DNA of 64,000 nucleotides from Gemmatimonas sp. (GCF_031426495.1 NZ_JANPLK010000015.1:32571-96570); one strand, 5' to 3'; positions 1 through 8,841 are shown, counted from the first letter of the stretch. The notes: generated from the sequence alone by a model not told the origin. Translations and numbers: made by a program.

Positions 1-1125
1 CTGGTTGAATCCGATGTACAGACCGCTCGAGCTGTCGCGTCCGACGCCAAAGTCCACGCGGACGGCGGTGCGTTGCTGCGGGTCGATCTGGAGCCGAACA
101 CCGCCGCCGTACGTGGGGAGCAGGCGGGCATCGGTCAGCGCATCCCACTCGCTGGCCACCATACCTGCGCCGGCAAAGGCCACAAGACCCACGCGATGCG
201 CGAACGGCGTGCGATACTCGACCTGAGCGGCGGCCAGTCGTTGGTCGCGGTACCGTCCCCGTGCATAGCCGCGCATGATGTCGCCACCGCCCACGAGGGC
301 CAACTGATCGAACGGCGCGTCGCCGCTGACGCCCAGCAACAGCAGCTGCGCGGCCACCACGTGCGCGCCGGTGAGGGCGCGATAGTGGCGTGCATCGAGG
401 CGCACTCGATCGTACTGAAAGGGCGAACCGAGGTCGTCGTCGTTATGCGTGTAGGTGACCTGCGCAAAAGTCCCCTGACGCGGTGTGAAGAGGTTGTCGC
501 GTGAATCGAGCAAGGCGCCAACCGACAGCTCGACCAGTCGACCACCGTCGCTGCCGGTGAGTGTGCCTTGGCGGAGAACCCCGATCGTGTCGGCAGTAAT
601 CGATTGGTCCAGCAGGCGAATGCCGCCCGTCGCATACCAGCTGCCACGAACGCGCTGCTGGATGCCGGCAAGCGCCTCGATGCCTTTTGGCGTGAAGATC
701 TCCTTGTTACGCTCCGGCGTGGCATCGCCGATCCCGTAAAACGGCAGGGGGAATTTCTGCCAGGCCACCAAGGCGTTCAGGCGACGGGCATTCTGGCGCG
801 TCCAGTGCTCGCCTTCCGCCGAGATGCGCGTCTGCGCCTTAGTGCTGCGAAGCGCCGTGGCGATCAGCGAGGCGGGGCGGGCGTGGTCGAGCGCCGGCCG
901 GTCGAACACGGCGAGCACGGTGACGCCAAACTGGAGACCAGTCTCGGGGGCCGATCCGAGCGCCGGGAGCGGCTGGATGCGCCGTCGACCCACGGTCGAG
1001 TCGGAGCCGGCCTGCGCCCAGACACTGGCGGGGGTGCCCGCGAGGCTAAGGCTCACGCCGACGGTGACGCGAAGTGCAACGCGGAGGGACAAGGCGCGAA
1101 TAGCGAGGCGATTCCAGGCGGTCAT
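1..1125 (-). CDS. BamA/TamA-like outer membrane beta-barrel protein (3' end cut by window edge)
   Basis: Read on the minus strand from the ATG at 1125, this frame stays open for 375 codons and runs off the left edge. The first 30 or so residues form a signal peptide ending near VWAQA. The rest alternates aromatic and small residues as barrel strands do (LLDSRDNLFTPRQGTFAQ, GGGDIMRGYARGRYRD) and ends with GLYIGFNQ at base 1, very close to the usual C-terminus of Omp85/D15 surface antigens. The GGxxxxRGY segment is the conserved L6-loop type motif. There is little room for POTRA domains, so this is a short, barrel-dominated member. Its role in outer-membrane assembly or secretion is inferred from the family. 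Confidence 0.8.
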   Translation of the reverse strand, partial: MTAWNRLAIRALSLRVALRVTVGVSLSLAGTPASVWAQAGSDSTVGRRRIQPLPALGSAPETGLQFGVTVLAVFDRPALDHARPASLIATALRSTKAQTRISAEGEHWTRQNARRLNALVAWQKFPLPFYGIGDATPERNKEIFTPKGIEALAGIQQRVRGSWYATGGIRLLDQSITADTIGVLRQGTLTGSDGGRLVELSVGALLDSRDNLFTPRQGTFAQVTYTHNDDDLGSPFQYDRVRLDARHYRALTGAHVVAAQLLLLGVSGDAPFDQLALVGGGDIMRGYARGRYRDQRLAAAQVEYRTPFAHRVGLVAFAGAGMVASEWDALTDARLLPTYGGGVRLQIDPQQRTAVRVDFGVGRDSSSGLYIGFNQ

Positions 1126-1194
1126 GATGCGACTCGGTCAGGGGGCGGAGGGTCGTGACCGGTACATGGTGTGTTTACGCCGTCGGGAAAAGGA

Positions 1195-1210
1195 TACGTC
1201 GTATGACGTA
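1195..1210. promoter_or_regulatory. Inverted repeat in the divergent intergenic region
   Basis: TACGTC-GTAT-GACGTA is a perfect 6-bp dyad lying between the divergent barrel gene and the NRAMP gene. A further TACGTCA occurs near 1229. It could be an operator or part of a promoter for either gene. No regulator can be assigned. Confidence 0.25.
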
Positions 1211-1271
1211 CTCGGGCGAACGAAGGGCTACGTCAAATTGAGGTCGGTCGCTCGGCCTGACTTGTCTATAA

Positions 1272-1290
1272 AATTAGTTGGCCCTAAATT
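1272..1290. promoter_or_regulatory. Candidate DtxR/MntR-type operator upstream of NRAMP gene
   Basis: The dyad TTAG-N6-CTAA (1274-1287) sits in the AT-rich stretch directly before the NRAMP start at 1297 and next to a TATAAA at 1267-1272. TTAG...CTAA half sites are typical of DtxR/IdeR/MntR operators. A DtxR-family regulator is encoded 1.9 kb downstream in the same gene run, so metal-dependent autoregulation of the cluster is a reasonable inference. A second overlapping dyad, CCCT-N6-AGGG, occupies 1282-1295. Confidence 0.45.
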
Positions 1291-1296
1291 CAGGGT

Positions 1297-2691
1297 ATGG
1301 CTGCTGCGAATACTGATCCAATCGTCACTCCTGAGACCGCCTCTGGCGCTGCCACGCCACCTGCGCATGAGCCCGGCTGGCGTCGGGCGCGACTAGCGCC
1401 ATCGCTGGCCGAGGTGCACCGCTCTGTCGACGTGAACGGTGCGACCTGGTTCCGAAAAATGCTGGCGTTCGCCGGCCCGGGATATTTGGTCGCTGTTGGC
1501 TACATGGATCCCGGCAATTGGGCGACCGATCTCGCCGGCGGATCCCGCTTCGGCTACACGCTGCTCTCAGTGATCCTGCTCTCGAATCTGATGGCGGTAC
1601 TCCTGCAAGGGCTCGCCTCGAAGCTTGGCATCGTCACCGGACGCGATCTCGCTCAGGCGTGTCGCGATCACTACTCACCGCCCGTCGCGTTCGCGCTGTG
1701 GGTGCTGTGCGAAATTGCGATCGCTGCCTGTGATCTGGCAGAAGTGATTGGCACCGCCATCGCGCTCAATCTGCTGTTCGGCATCACGCTGCCGGTCGGT
1801 ATCGCGATCACGGCGGTCGACGTACTGATCGTGCTCTATCTGCAGAACAAGGGCTTCCGCCTGCTCGAGGCGCTCGTGATCGCGCTGATCGCAGTGGTGG
1901 GCGGGTGCTTCCTGTTCGAGCTGTTCATCTCGAAGCCGGACATGGGCGCCGTGGCGCGTGGATTCATTCCGACCACGCAGATCTTCACGAATCCGGAGAT
2001 GCTGTACATCGCGATCGGCATCCTCGGTGCCACCGTGATGCCGCACAATCTCTATCTGCATTCGTCGATCGTGCAGACGCGAAAATATGAGGAGACGGCG
2101 GCCGGGAAGCGCGAGGCGGTGCGCTTCGCGTTTCTCGACTCCACGATCGCGCTCAGCTTTGCGCTGTTCATCAACGCGGCGATCCTGATCGTGGCAGCGG
2201 CAACGTTTCATACGAGTGGGAACACGGAAGTCGCCGAGATTCAGGACGCCCATAAGCTGCTCACGCCACTGTTGGGTGTGGCTGGCGCGAGCGCCGTGTT
2301 CGCCCTCGCCCTTCTGGCCTCGGGACAGAATTCGACTCTGACGGGCACGCTGGCCGGCCAGATCGTGATGGAGGGCTTCCTGAACCTCCGCATTCGTCCT
2401 TGGCTGCGCCGGCTGATCACCCGGGCGATTGCCATCGTGCCGGCAGCGATCGTGGCGGTACTTTACGGGGAGAGCGGAACCGCCAGGCTGCTGATCCTGA
2501 GCCAAGTCATCCTGTCGCTTCAGCTGTCCTTTGCGGTGTTCCCGCTGGTGCGGTTCACCTCCGACCGTGAAAAGATGGGGGAGTTCGTGAACTCGATCGC
2601 ACTGCGCGTCGCGGCGTACGTCGTGGCGGGTATCATCGCCTCGCTCAATCTCTGGCTGCTCTTCCAAACCATTCGCGGGTGGCTCACCTGA
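1297..2691 (+). CDS. mntH: NRAMP-family Mn2+/Fe2+ transporter (MntH-like)
   Basis: The product is a 464-residue, strongly hydrophobic protein with about eleven membrane segments. It has the two NRAMP metal-binding signatures: DPGN in TM1 (residues 71-74) and MPHN in TM6 (residues 248-251, followed by LYLHSS). Members of this family import Mn2+ or Fe2+ with protons across the inner membrane. The N-terminal 50 or so residues are a hydrophilic extension. The stop codon overlaps the start of a universal stress protein gene (TGATG), and a DtxR-family regulator follows, which supports a metal-homeostasis role. Mn versus Fe preference cannot be decided from the sequence. Confidence 0.92.
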   Translation: MAAANTDPIVTPETASGAATPPAHEPGWRRARLAPSLAEVHRSVDVNGATWFRKMLAFAGPGYLVAVGYMDPGNWATDLAGGSRFGYTLLSVILLSNLMAVLLQGLASKLGIVTGRDLAQACRDHYSPPVAFALWVLCEIAIAACDLAEVIGTAIALNLLFGITLPVGIAITAVDVLIVLYLQNKGFRLLEALVIALIAVVGGCFLFELFISKPDMGAVARGFIPTTQIFTNPEMLYIAIGILGATVMPHNLYLHSSIVQTRKYEETAAGKREAVRFAFLDSTIALSFALFINAAILIVAAATFHTSGNTEVAEIQDAHKLLTPLLGVAGASAVFALALLASGQNSTLTGTLAGQIVMEGFLNLRIRPWLRRLITRAIAIVPAAIVAVLYGESGTARLLILSQVILSLQLSFAVFPLVRFTSDREKMGEFVNSIALRVAAYVVAGIIASLNLWLLFQTIRGWLT

Positions 2692-3143
2692 TGTACCGTC
2701 GCATCCTCGTGCCGCTCGAGCACTCCGCGTACGACCAGGTCATTCTTGCGCACGTGCGCCAGCTGGCGAAGCTCTGCTCGTCGTCCCTCGTGCTGATTCA
2801 CGTGGCCGATGGCTGGGCGGCGCGAAACCAGCTGTCGCTCAAGCTGCGCGAATCGGAAGAAATGCGGCTCGACCGCGAGTACATCGAATCCTGCTGCGCC
2901 TCGCTGCGTGTCGATGGGTTCGAGACCGAGTCGATCCTGGCCGGCGGAGATCCGGCAGGCGAGATCGTCTCGGCAGCCGAGCGCGAGCAGTGCGACCTCA
3001 TCGCGATGGCGACCCACGGCCATAAAGGCATTCAGGACGTGATCTATGGTACGACGGCCAACAGCGTTCGCCACCGGACCATGGTGCCTGTGCTGATGGT
3101 TCGCGGTCCTGTTGGGGGTCCCGTTCGCGTCGCTTCCCGCTGA
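2691..3143 (+). CDS. Universal stress protein (UspA family)
   Basis: The product has 150 residues and starts MYRRILVPLEHS, the usual first strand of a UspA fold. It ends with the nucleotide-loop pattern THGHKG...GTTANSV followed by PVLMVR. I chose the ATG at 2691 because it overlaps the NRAMP stop (TGATG) and begins at the conserved strand; a GTG at 2679 would add four residues. It lies between the NRAMP transporter and the DtxR-type regulator, so it is probably co-transcribed with metal transport. NRAMP-Usp pairs occur elsewhere, but the function of the pairing is not known to me. Confidence 0.88.
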   Translation: MYRRILVPLEHSAYDQVILAHVRQLAKLCSSSLVLIHVADGWAARNQLSLKLRESEEMRLDREYIESCCASLRVDGFETESILAGGDPAGEIVSAAEREQCDLIAMATHGHKGIQDVIYGTTANSVRHRTMVPVLMVRGPVGGPVRVASR

Positions 3144-3152
3144 TCTTTGGAC

Positions 3153-3980
3153 ATGAACGCGCGTGATGCTCTTTCACCCGACCCAGCTTTGCCCGACTCC
3201 CCGACGCCTCCGGCGCTGACTGAGCCGGTCGAGGATTATCTCAAGGCCATCTACGAGCTCGAAAGTCGGTTCGGGGCCGCCGCCACCAGTGATGTGGCGA
3301 ACGCGCTGGATGTGGCGCCGGCATCGGTGACCGGGATGGTGCGACGCTTGGCGACGCAAGGCTACCTCGATCATGTGCCGTATCGCGGTGTGCAGCTGAC
3401 GGCGCGGGGACGCCAGGCCGCGCTGCGCACGATTCGCCGTCATCGCATTCTCGAGTCGTATCTCACCGGCGTGCTGGGCTATCCGTGGGACCGTGTGCAC
3501 GACGAAGCCGAGCGCCTCGAGCACGCCGCCTCGGACGATCTGATCGAACGCATGGCGGCTGCGCTCGGGCACCCGACGGCCGATCCGCACGGAGCGCCGA
3601 TTCCCACCGTGGACGGCATCGTCGTCGAGCAGCCGCATCGCACGCTCGCCGAGTTGCCGGTGGGTGAAACGGCCCGCATGCTACGCGTGAGCGACAAGAA
3701 TCCGTCGTTGTTGCGCTATCTGGCCGAGATCGCGTTACAGCCGGGCGCCGAGGTGACCATGGTGTCGCGCGCCCCCTTCGATGGGCCGCTCACGTTGCGG
3801 ATCGGGAAAAACGAGCCGGTGGTGGGACCCAATCTGGCCGCTCAGGTATTGGTGGAAGCGATGCCCTCTCCTGGTCCACGCTCCGCTGATGCTACCGGCT
3901 CCACTCGCTCGCTTCCGTCCATCACACCCGTCGCCGCCGCTTCCCCCAAGCCGAAAGCGCGAAAGTCGTCGGCTCGTTGA
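3153..3980 (+). CDS. mntR: DtxR/MntR-family metal-dependent transcriptional regulator
   Basis: The product has 275 residues. After a Pro-rich leader it shows the DtxR winged helix (VEDYLKAIYELE through VTGMVRRLATQGYL, about residues 25-75). The metal-binding/dimerisation part has the family pattern W-x-x-V-H-x-E-A-E-x-L-E-H. A C-terminal SH3/FeoA-like domain follows (about 170-240), and the last 30 residues are low complexity. The ATG at 3153 is preferred over a TTG at 3147. Such proteins repress Mn or Fe uptake genes when loaded with metal. The NRAMP gene in the same cluster, with a TTAG-N6-CTAA dyad before it, is the obvious target. Confidence 0.88.
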   Translation: MNARDALSPDPALPDSPTPPALTEPVEDYLKAIYELESRFGAAATSDVANALDVAPASVTGMVRRLATQGYLDHVPYRGVQLTARGRQAALRTIRRHRILESYLTGVLGYPWDRVHDEAERLEHAASDDLIERMAAALGHPTADPHGAPIPTVDGIVVEQPHRTLAELPVGETARMLRVSDKNPSLLRYLAEIALQPGAEVTMVSRAPFDGPLTLRIGKNEPVVGPNLAAQVLVEAMPSPGPRSADATGSTRSLPSITPVAAASPKPKARKSSAR

Positions 3981-3990
3981 GCGTTCGCCC

Positions 3991-4830
3991 GTGAAGGCGT
4001 TCCCTTCGCTCGCGGTCGCGATCGCGCTGGGTGTGGTCAGCACCGCGCCGCTCGCTGCGCAACCCTCGGCGCCACGCGGCATCGCCATCGACGCGCGTAT
4101 GGCCGAGGATCTCGGGCTCGCCGTCGGGGCGCGTGTGCGGATCTCGGCGCGGCCCGGAGAACCGGGAGACAGCGCCATGATCGCGGCGATCTACGAACGA
4201 AAAGCCGATCCTGCCGAAGTCGCGCGACGCGAGTATCGTGTGCGACTGCACCTCGATCAGCTCCAGCAGCTCATGGAGCTCGACGACCGCGTCGATCGTT
4301 TTGCGGTCGGTACGCGCGATGGACAGTCCATCGATTCAGCCTTGGCGCGCATCAACCATGTGGCGTTCGGGTTCCGCTCGCACAAGTCGCGTGATGTAGC
4401 CGTGCAGAGTTCGCGCACCTTCCGTGTGGTCGAACGCTTTCATACGGCCATCGGTATCATCACCGTCGTGGCCAGCGCCGTGTTCCTGCTCTGTCTGTTG
4501 CTGCTGAGCGTGGAGGAGCGCCGCCGCGATATCGCGGCCCTGCGCCTGATGGGCATTTCCCGCGCCACCGTGGTGCGCGCGATCGTGATCGAAGCCGCGA
4601 TCGTGTCGTTGATCGGTAGCGTGCTCGGCGCCGGCGTCGGCTGGATCGCGTCGCTCCTCGTGAATACGCATTTCCAGGAGCTCTATCGCACACCGTTGGT
4701 GTTCGCGCTCCTCACGCCGCAGATCTTTGCGTTCGCCACCGGCCTCTCGCTCATTCTGGGCATCGGTTCGGGCGCGGCGGCCGGCTGGCGACTCGTGAAG
4801 TCGTCGCCGCTGTCGCTCATGGGGCGCTGA
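3991..4830 (+). CDS. FtsX/MacB-type ABC transporter permease (AttF/AttG-like)
   Basis: The product has 279 residues from a GTG start; no ATG fits in frame near the family start. It begins with a hydrophobic signal/anchor segment ending near APLAAQ. A roughly 115-residue extracytoplasmic part follows, then three C-terminal membrane segments with the FtsX signature VEERRRDIAALRLMGIS between TM2 and TM3. It is shorter than the usual 400-residue permease and pairs with the next gene, 4 bp downstream, as the second permease. The following ATPase and AttH-like gene make an AttEFGH-type exporter likely. The substrate is unknown. Confidence 0.75.
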   Translation: MKAFPSLAVAIALGVVSTAPLAAQPSAPRGIAIDARMAEDLGLAVGARVRISARPGEPGDSAMIAAIYERKADPAEVARREYRVRLHLDQLQQLMELDDRVDRFAVGTRDGQSIDSALARINHVAFGFRSHKSRDVAVQSSRTFRVVERFHTAIGIITVVASAVFLLCLLLLSVEERRRDIAALRLMGISRATVVRAIVIEAAIVSLIGSVLGAGVGWIASLLVNTHFQELYRTPLVFALLTPQIFAFATGLSLILGIGSGAAAGWRLVKSSPLSLMGR

Positions 4831-4833
4831 GCG

Positions 4834-6060
4834 ATGCGCTTCATGATGGCCTGGGCCACCCTGCGTCGACACCCGGCCCGCACCACGCTGGCGATGCTCG
4901 GCATCGCCGTCGCGGCCGCGCTGCTGCTCGACATGGTGATGTTGGCCACGGGCATGAGCGAGTCGTTCCGATCGCTGCTGCTCACGCGAGGGTACCAGCT
5001 GCGCGTGTCACCCAAGGGGACGCTGCCCTTCGATAGCGAGGCTACCATCGACGGTGCCGGCGCCATCGTGCGCGCGTTGCGGGCGAATCCTGATATCAAG
5101 GCCGTCAGCCCCACGCTCGGCGCGACGCTGACGATCGACGGCAGCGGGATTCCGTCGGCATTTACACTGGGGCTCGAGCGCGAGGTGCAAGGCGACTATA
5201 CCGTCGAAGCCGGCACCGATATCACGCGCGCTGATTCCACGTCGCCCTCGGCACTGCCTTCGGCACTGCCTCGCATCGTCGTGAGTCAGACGTTCCTCAC
5301 CCGCGCGGGACACGTGGTAGGTGATACCCTCACCATCTCGTCGGGGCTGGATGCGCAGCTGCGCACGGCGGCGCGTTCCAGTCGCGTGGTGATTGGCGGC
5401 ATGGGACGCTTCATCTACGTACCCGGAGAGACACCGGTCATGGCGCTCGACCTGGCGCTGCTGCGCGAACTGCTCGGGCCAAGCTTTCGTGATCGCATGT
5501 CGCTCGCCATGGCGGAGTCGCGCGGCAATGACTCGGCGTCGGTGGAAGCCGTACGCGCCTGGATTGCCACGACGCAGCCGCGCGTGACGGCCATTTCCAC
5601 GGAAACCGCCATTCGCCAGGTGGAAGAGCGACTGTCCTACTTCCGGCAGTTGGCGTTCGTGCTCGGTGCCATCAGCCTCGGTATCGGCTTCTTGTTGGTC
5701 GCCACGCTGGTCACGTTGTCGGTGAACGAACGACGTGGCGAGATCGCGGTGTTGCGCGCGATCGGCACGCAACGCGTTGGCGTGCTGCAGCAGGTGTTTC
5801 TGGAAGGGCTGCTGCTCACCAGTGCCGGCATCGTTGGCGGCCTCGCGTTGGGCTTGGTCACGGCGCAATGGCTGAATGGCATTCTGCGGGATTTCCCGGG
5901 ATTGCCTTCGGCGTTCGACTTTTTCGTATGGAGCCCCGACGCCGGGTGGCGCGCGCTGGTCTTGCTGCTCACGTCAGGCACACTGGCTGGACTGCTGCCG
6001 GCATGGCGCGCCGCCTCCATCCCCATCGCTCGCGCGTTGCGTGAGGAAGCCATTGGCTAA
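4834..6060 (+). CDS. FtsX/MacB-type ABC transporter permease (AttF/AttG-like)
   Basis: The product has 408 residues with the classic layout. TM1 (about 15-40) is followed by a periplasmic MacB-like core (about 45-260) and three C-terminal TMs carrying the FtsX signature VNERRGEIAVLRAIGTQR. The gene starts 4 bp after the first permease gene and its last 8 bases overlap the ATPase start, so the three are one operon. It is the membrane half of an ABC exporter moving a substrate from the inner membrane or periplasm outward. Confidence 0.85.
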   Translation: MRFMMAWATLRRHPARTTLAMLGIAVAAALLLDMVMLATGMSESFRSLLLTRGYQLRVSPKGTLPFDSEATIDGAGAIVRALRANPDIKAVSPTLGATLTIDGSGIPSAFTLGLEREVQGDYTVEAGTDITRADSTSPSALPSALPRIVVSQTFLTRAGHVVGDTLTISSGLDAQLRTAARSSRVVIGGMGRFIYVPGETPVMALDLALLRELLGPSFRDRMSLAMAESRGNDSASVEAVRAWIATTQPRVTAISTETAIRQVEERLSYFRQLAFVLGAISLGIGFLLVATLVTLSVNERRGEIAVLRAIGTQRVGVLQQVFLEGLLLTSAGIVGGLALGLVTAQWLNGILRDFPGLPSAFDFFVWSPDAGWRALVLLLTSGTLAGLLPAWRAASIPIARALREEAIG

Positions 6061-6802
6061 CGCGTCTGAATATCGTGCCGGCACCGCCGCTGGTTCGCCG
6101 AATGAGCCAGTGATCGCCTGCGAGCACGTCGTGCGCAGCTATCCCATGGGCAGCGCCATTGTGCAGGCGGTTCGCGGCATCGATCTCACGATCGCCCGCG
6201 GCGAGTTCGCGGCGATCACGGGGGCGTCGGGGTGCGGCAAGAGTACGCTGTTGCATCTGCTTGGCGCGGTAGACATCCCCACCACGGGTCGCGTGCTCGT
6301 GAACGGGCGCGACACCGCGGCGCTGTCCGATCGTGAGGCCACCGAGTTCCGGTTGCGTCACATCGGCTTCGTATTTCAGCGGTTCTATTTGATGCCGACG
6401 CTGTCGGCTTCGGAAAACGTCGAGCTTCCGCTGGCCGAAGCGGGCATGGACAAGCGTGCGCGAAAAGCGCGGGCGCGTGAACTCTTGGGGTACGTCGGTC
6501 TGGGCGACCGGCTCGATCATCGGCCCACGCAACTGTCGGGCGGCGAGCAGCAGCGCGTGGCGATCGCACGCGCGCTCTCGAACGAGCCGGCGCTGTTACT
6601 GGCGGATGAGCCGACGGGCGAACTCGACGCCGAGACCGGCGTGCGATTGCTGGAGCTGTTCGGGCAGCTGCACCGCGACGGGCGCACGTTGGTGTTCGTG
6701 ACGCACGATGCGGTCGTGGCGCAAGCCGCACAGCGCGTGATCCGCTTGCACGATGGTCGGGTCGCGTCGGATACGGCCGTGCACGCACGGAGTGGTGCGT
6801 GA
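6053..6802 (+). CDS. ABC transporter ATP-binding protein (LolD/MacB/AttE type)
   Basis: The product has 249 residues with Walker A GASGCGKST (residues 57-65), Q-loop VFQRFYLMPTL, signature LSGGEQQRVAIARAL and Walker B LLLADEPTGELD. I chose the TTG start at 6053 because a GAGGA Shine-Dalgarno lies 5 bases before it, inside the end of the permease gene; a GTG at 6041 is the alternative. This is the motor of the exporter encoded by the two upstream permease genes and the downstream fused gene. Its closest relatives by motif are lipoprotein/MacB/AttE-type ATPases. Confidence 0.9.
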   Translation: MANASEYRAGTAAGSPNEPVIACEHVVRSYPMGSAIVQAVRGIDLTIARGEFAAITGASGCGKSTLLHLLGAVDIPTTGRVLVNGRDTAALSDREATEFRLRHIGFVFQRFYLMPTLSASENVELPLAEAGMDKRARKARARELLGYVGLGDRLDHRPTQLSGGEQQRVAIARALSNEPALLLADEPTGELDAETGVRLLELFGQLHRDGRTLVFVTHDAVVAQAAQRVIRLHDGRVASDTAVHARSGA

Positions 6803-8325
6803 GCGCGAGCGCCGGGGCGATCCGCTTGGCCATGGCGCAGCTGCTGGCGTGGCGATCGGTGTCGTCGCGGCCGCTGCGTGCGTTGCTGCTGTGCGGTGGC
6901 TTCGGCGTGGGGGTGGGGGTGATGATCGTGCTGTTGGCGGTCGGCGAAGCAATGGTGCGACAGGCCTCCCAGGAGCGACTGGTCGGCGGGGGAACGATCA
7001 CGGTGCTACCCGAGGGCATCGACATCGAGGTGCTCACCACCGGTGGTCTGGGCGGCCTGTTTTTCTCGGTGCCCAACGCGCGCTTCGTGCATCGACAGGT
7101 GCTCAATGCGCCGCGCCTTGGTGACGTAGTCAGCGTGGCGGCGCCACAACTCGAGGGCAAGTTGTTGTACGTCACCACCAGCGATGGCGTTGAGCATCCG
7201 GTGCGGGCCAGCGGGGAGATCCCGTCGGCCACGCGCATGCTTGGTGCGCTGCCCACCGTGGCGGCCGGTGCGTGGGACGATGATGATGGCGATCGTCGCT
7301 GGATGACGCCGACGCCGGCTGAGCTGCGGCACGATATCGATCATTTCCACCTGCCGACACCAGGCATGGCGAACCGCAACTCGTGGGGCGAGTGGCACTA
7401 CTTCAACGTGATCTCCCCCGACGCGAACCGGTGGGCATTCATCTCGTTCATCGTGGGCGGCGATGTCACCGGCGACGAGTGGGGAGGGCAGGTGCTCGTG
7501 ACGCTGCACGAGCGTGGTCGAGCGCCACGCCGGTTCAGTCGCACGATCGCGAAGGAGCGCGTGCGCTTCTCCACGCGCGAGGCGAATCTCACGATCGGCA
7601 ACGACAGTGTGCGTGTGCTGCCCGACGGACGGTACGCGGTGCGGGCCGACGTGCGTGAAGAAGGTACCGGTACGCCGCTCACGCTCGATCTGGTGTTGTC
7701 GCCGGCGCCACGTGTCGACTTTCCCGGCGCCACACTGGTGAGTGGTGACTTCACCTCGGGGTACGCCGTGCCCGCGTTGCGTGCCGATGCCTCGGGCTCC
7801 CTGTGTGTGGCCCGCGTGTGCGAGCAGTTCGACGCCGCGCAGGCGTATCACGACCACAACTGGGGCGGATGGCGCGGTGTGACGTGGGAGTGGGGATCGG
7901 CCCGCGCCGGCGAGTACACGCTCTTGTATGGCCGCGTCACACCCGAAGACTCCTCGGGTGGCAATGCGCCGCTCTTTGTGTACGTCACCGATGCGCAAGG
8001 ATTCCTCGCGCTCTTCCGTCCACGCGTGATTCGTTACGACGATGCGCGCGAGGTGCGGACGGCGAAGGGCAACCTCAAGGTGCCGGCCACAGCGGAGTTG
8101 TTCGACGTGCGCGGTACTGACACGCTGCGGCTCCTGTTGTCGGTGGACGATGCGGTCGCGACAGATACTCGGATCGGATTGGTGGAGCGGGGCGACAGCG
8201 ACGCGGCGCGCGCACTGCGCCGGCCCTGGTTCGTGCAGATGGCGGGAGAGGCGCGGCTCGAAGGCCGCGTCCGCGGTCGCGTACTCAGCGGCCGCGGACG
8301 CGGGTTCTTCGAGACGTATCGGTGA
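6799..8325 (+). CDS. Permease-like N-terminus fused to an AttH/CrtC lipocalin-like domain
   Basis: The product has 508 residues. One membrane segment (about 27-50) is followed by a MacB-core-like stretch to about residue 165, but the usual FtsX C-terminal TMs are absent. From about residue 190 the protein reads as an AttH/CrtC-like domain: WGEWHYFN (about 196), a run of beta strands, and YHDHNWGGW (about 350), the conserved motif of carotenoid 1,2-hydratase-type lipocalins. In AttEFGH operons the AttH protein is normally separate, so this looks like a fusion. It overlaps the ATPase stop by 4 bases. The lipocalin domain suggests a lipophilic ligand. A carotenoid enzyme role is possible but less likely here. 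Confidence 0.65.
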   Translation: MSASAGAIRLAMAQLLAWRSVSSRPLRALLLCGGFGVGVGVMIVLLAVGEAMVRQASQERLVGGGTITVLPEGIDIEVLTTGGLGGLFFSVPNARFVHRQVLNAPRLGDVVSVAAPQLEGKLLYVTTSDGVEHPVRASGEIPSATRMLGALPTVAAGAWDDDDGDRRWMTPTPAELRHDIDHFHLPTPGMANRNSWGEWHYFNVISPDANRWAFISFIVGGDVTGDEWGGQVLVTLHERGRAPRRFSRTIAKERVRFSTREANLTIGNDSVRVLPDGRYAVRADVREEGTGTPLTLDLVLSPAPRVDFPGATLVSGDFTSGYAVPALRADASGSLCVARVCEQFDAAQAYHDHNWGGWRGVTWEWGSARAGEYTLLYGRVTPEDSSGGNAPLFVYVTDAQGFLALFRPRVIRYDDAREVRTAKGNLKVPATAELFDVRGTDTLRLLLSVDDAVATDTRIGLVERGDSDAARALRRPWFVQMAGEARLEGRVRGRVLSGRGRGFFETYR

Positions 8326-8337
8326 TGCGCGGGTGGC

Positions 8338-8841
8338 TCAATTCACGCGTGAGGCAACGAGCTTGCGCGTTTCGTTCGAGAGGCGTTTGTCGCGGAGCAG
8401 CACTCGCAACCGCGAGGCATCGGCGCGCGCCTGCAGTCGCTGCTTGGCGTCGACGTTAAGCCACATGGCGTCCAGCAGCGCCTTGGCTTCGGTGTCGACG
8501 TCGCCCACCGTCGACGCGTCGGCGGCCAGGCGTTCCAGCACCATGGCGGCCTCTCGGTTGTACGACTGCGCATACAGCACGTGGGCGAGTCCGAACGTCG
8601 CCTCGGTCGGGAGCTTGCCTTCGTCGCGGTCGATCGCCGCGGCCGTCACGAACTCACGGCGGGCCACATCGAATTCGCCGTTGGCGAGCGCAAGCCGGGC
8701 GCGGGCAATATGTTCGGGGCTGGTGACAATCGGTTCGGCCACGGCGACCGTACGCGTGGCGGCAGCGGGCGATGGAACGTTGGGGAGCGTGATCGTGGAG
8801 GCCTGCAGGGCAGTCATGGCAACGAGCGCGAGCTGAAACAT
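8338..8841 (-). CDS. Secreted TPR-like protein of unknown function
   Basis: The product has 167 residues with a short signal peptide (MFQLALVAMTALQAS). It is mainly helical, with TPR-like repeats such as ARLALANGEFDVARREFVTAA and FGLAHVLYAQSYNREAAMVL. The start ATG at 8841 follows a good GGAGGAG ribosome site. It is convergent with the exporter operon, whose last stop lies 12 bp away, and divergent from the DUF72 gene. TPR folds bind proteins; no partner is indicated. Confidence 0.7.
   Translation of the reverse strand: MFQLALVAMTALQASTITLPNVPSPAAATRTVAVAEPIVTSPEHIARARLALANGEFDVARREFVTAAAIDRDEGKLPTEATFGLAHVLYAQSYNREAAMVLERLAADASTVGDVDTEAKALLDAMWLNVDAKQRLQARADASRLRVLLRDKRLSNETRKLVASRVN

Noticed and set aside
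1126..1296. Possible Mn riboswitch (yybP-ykoY type) before the NRAMP gene
   Set aside because: The leader is short and I see no conserved paired core; a DtxR-type operator explains the region better.
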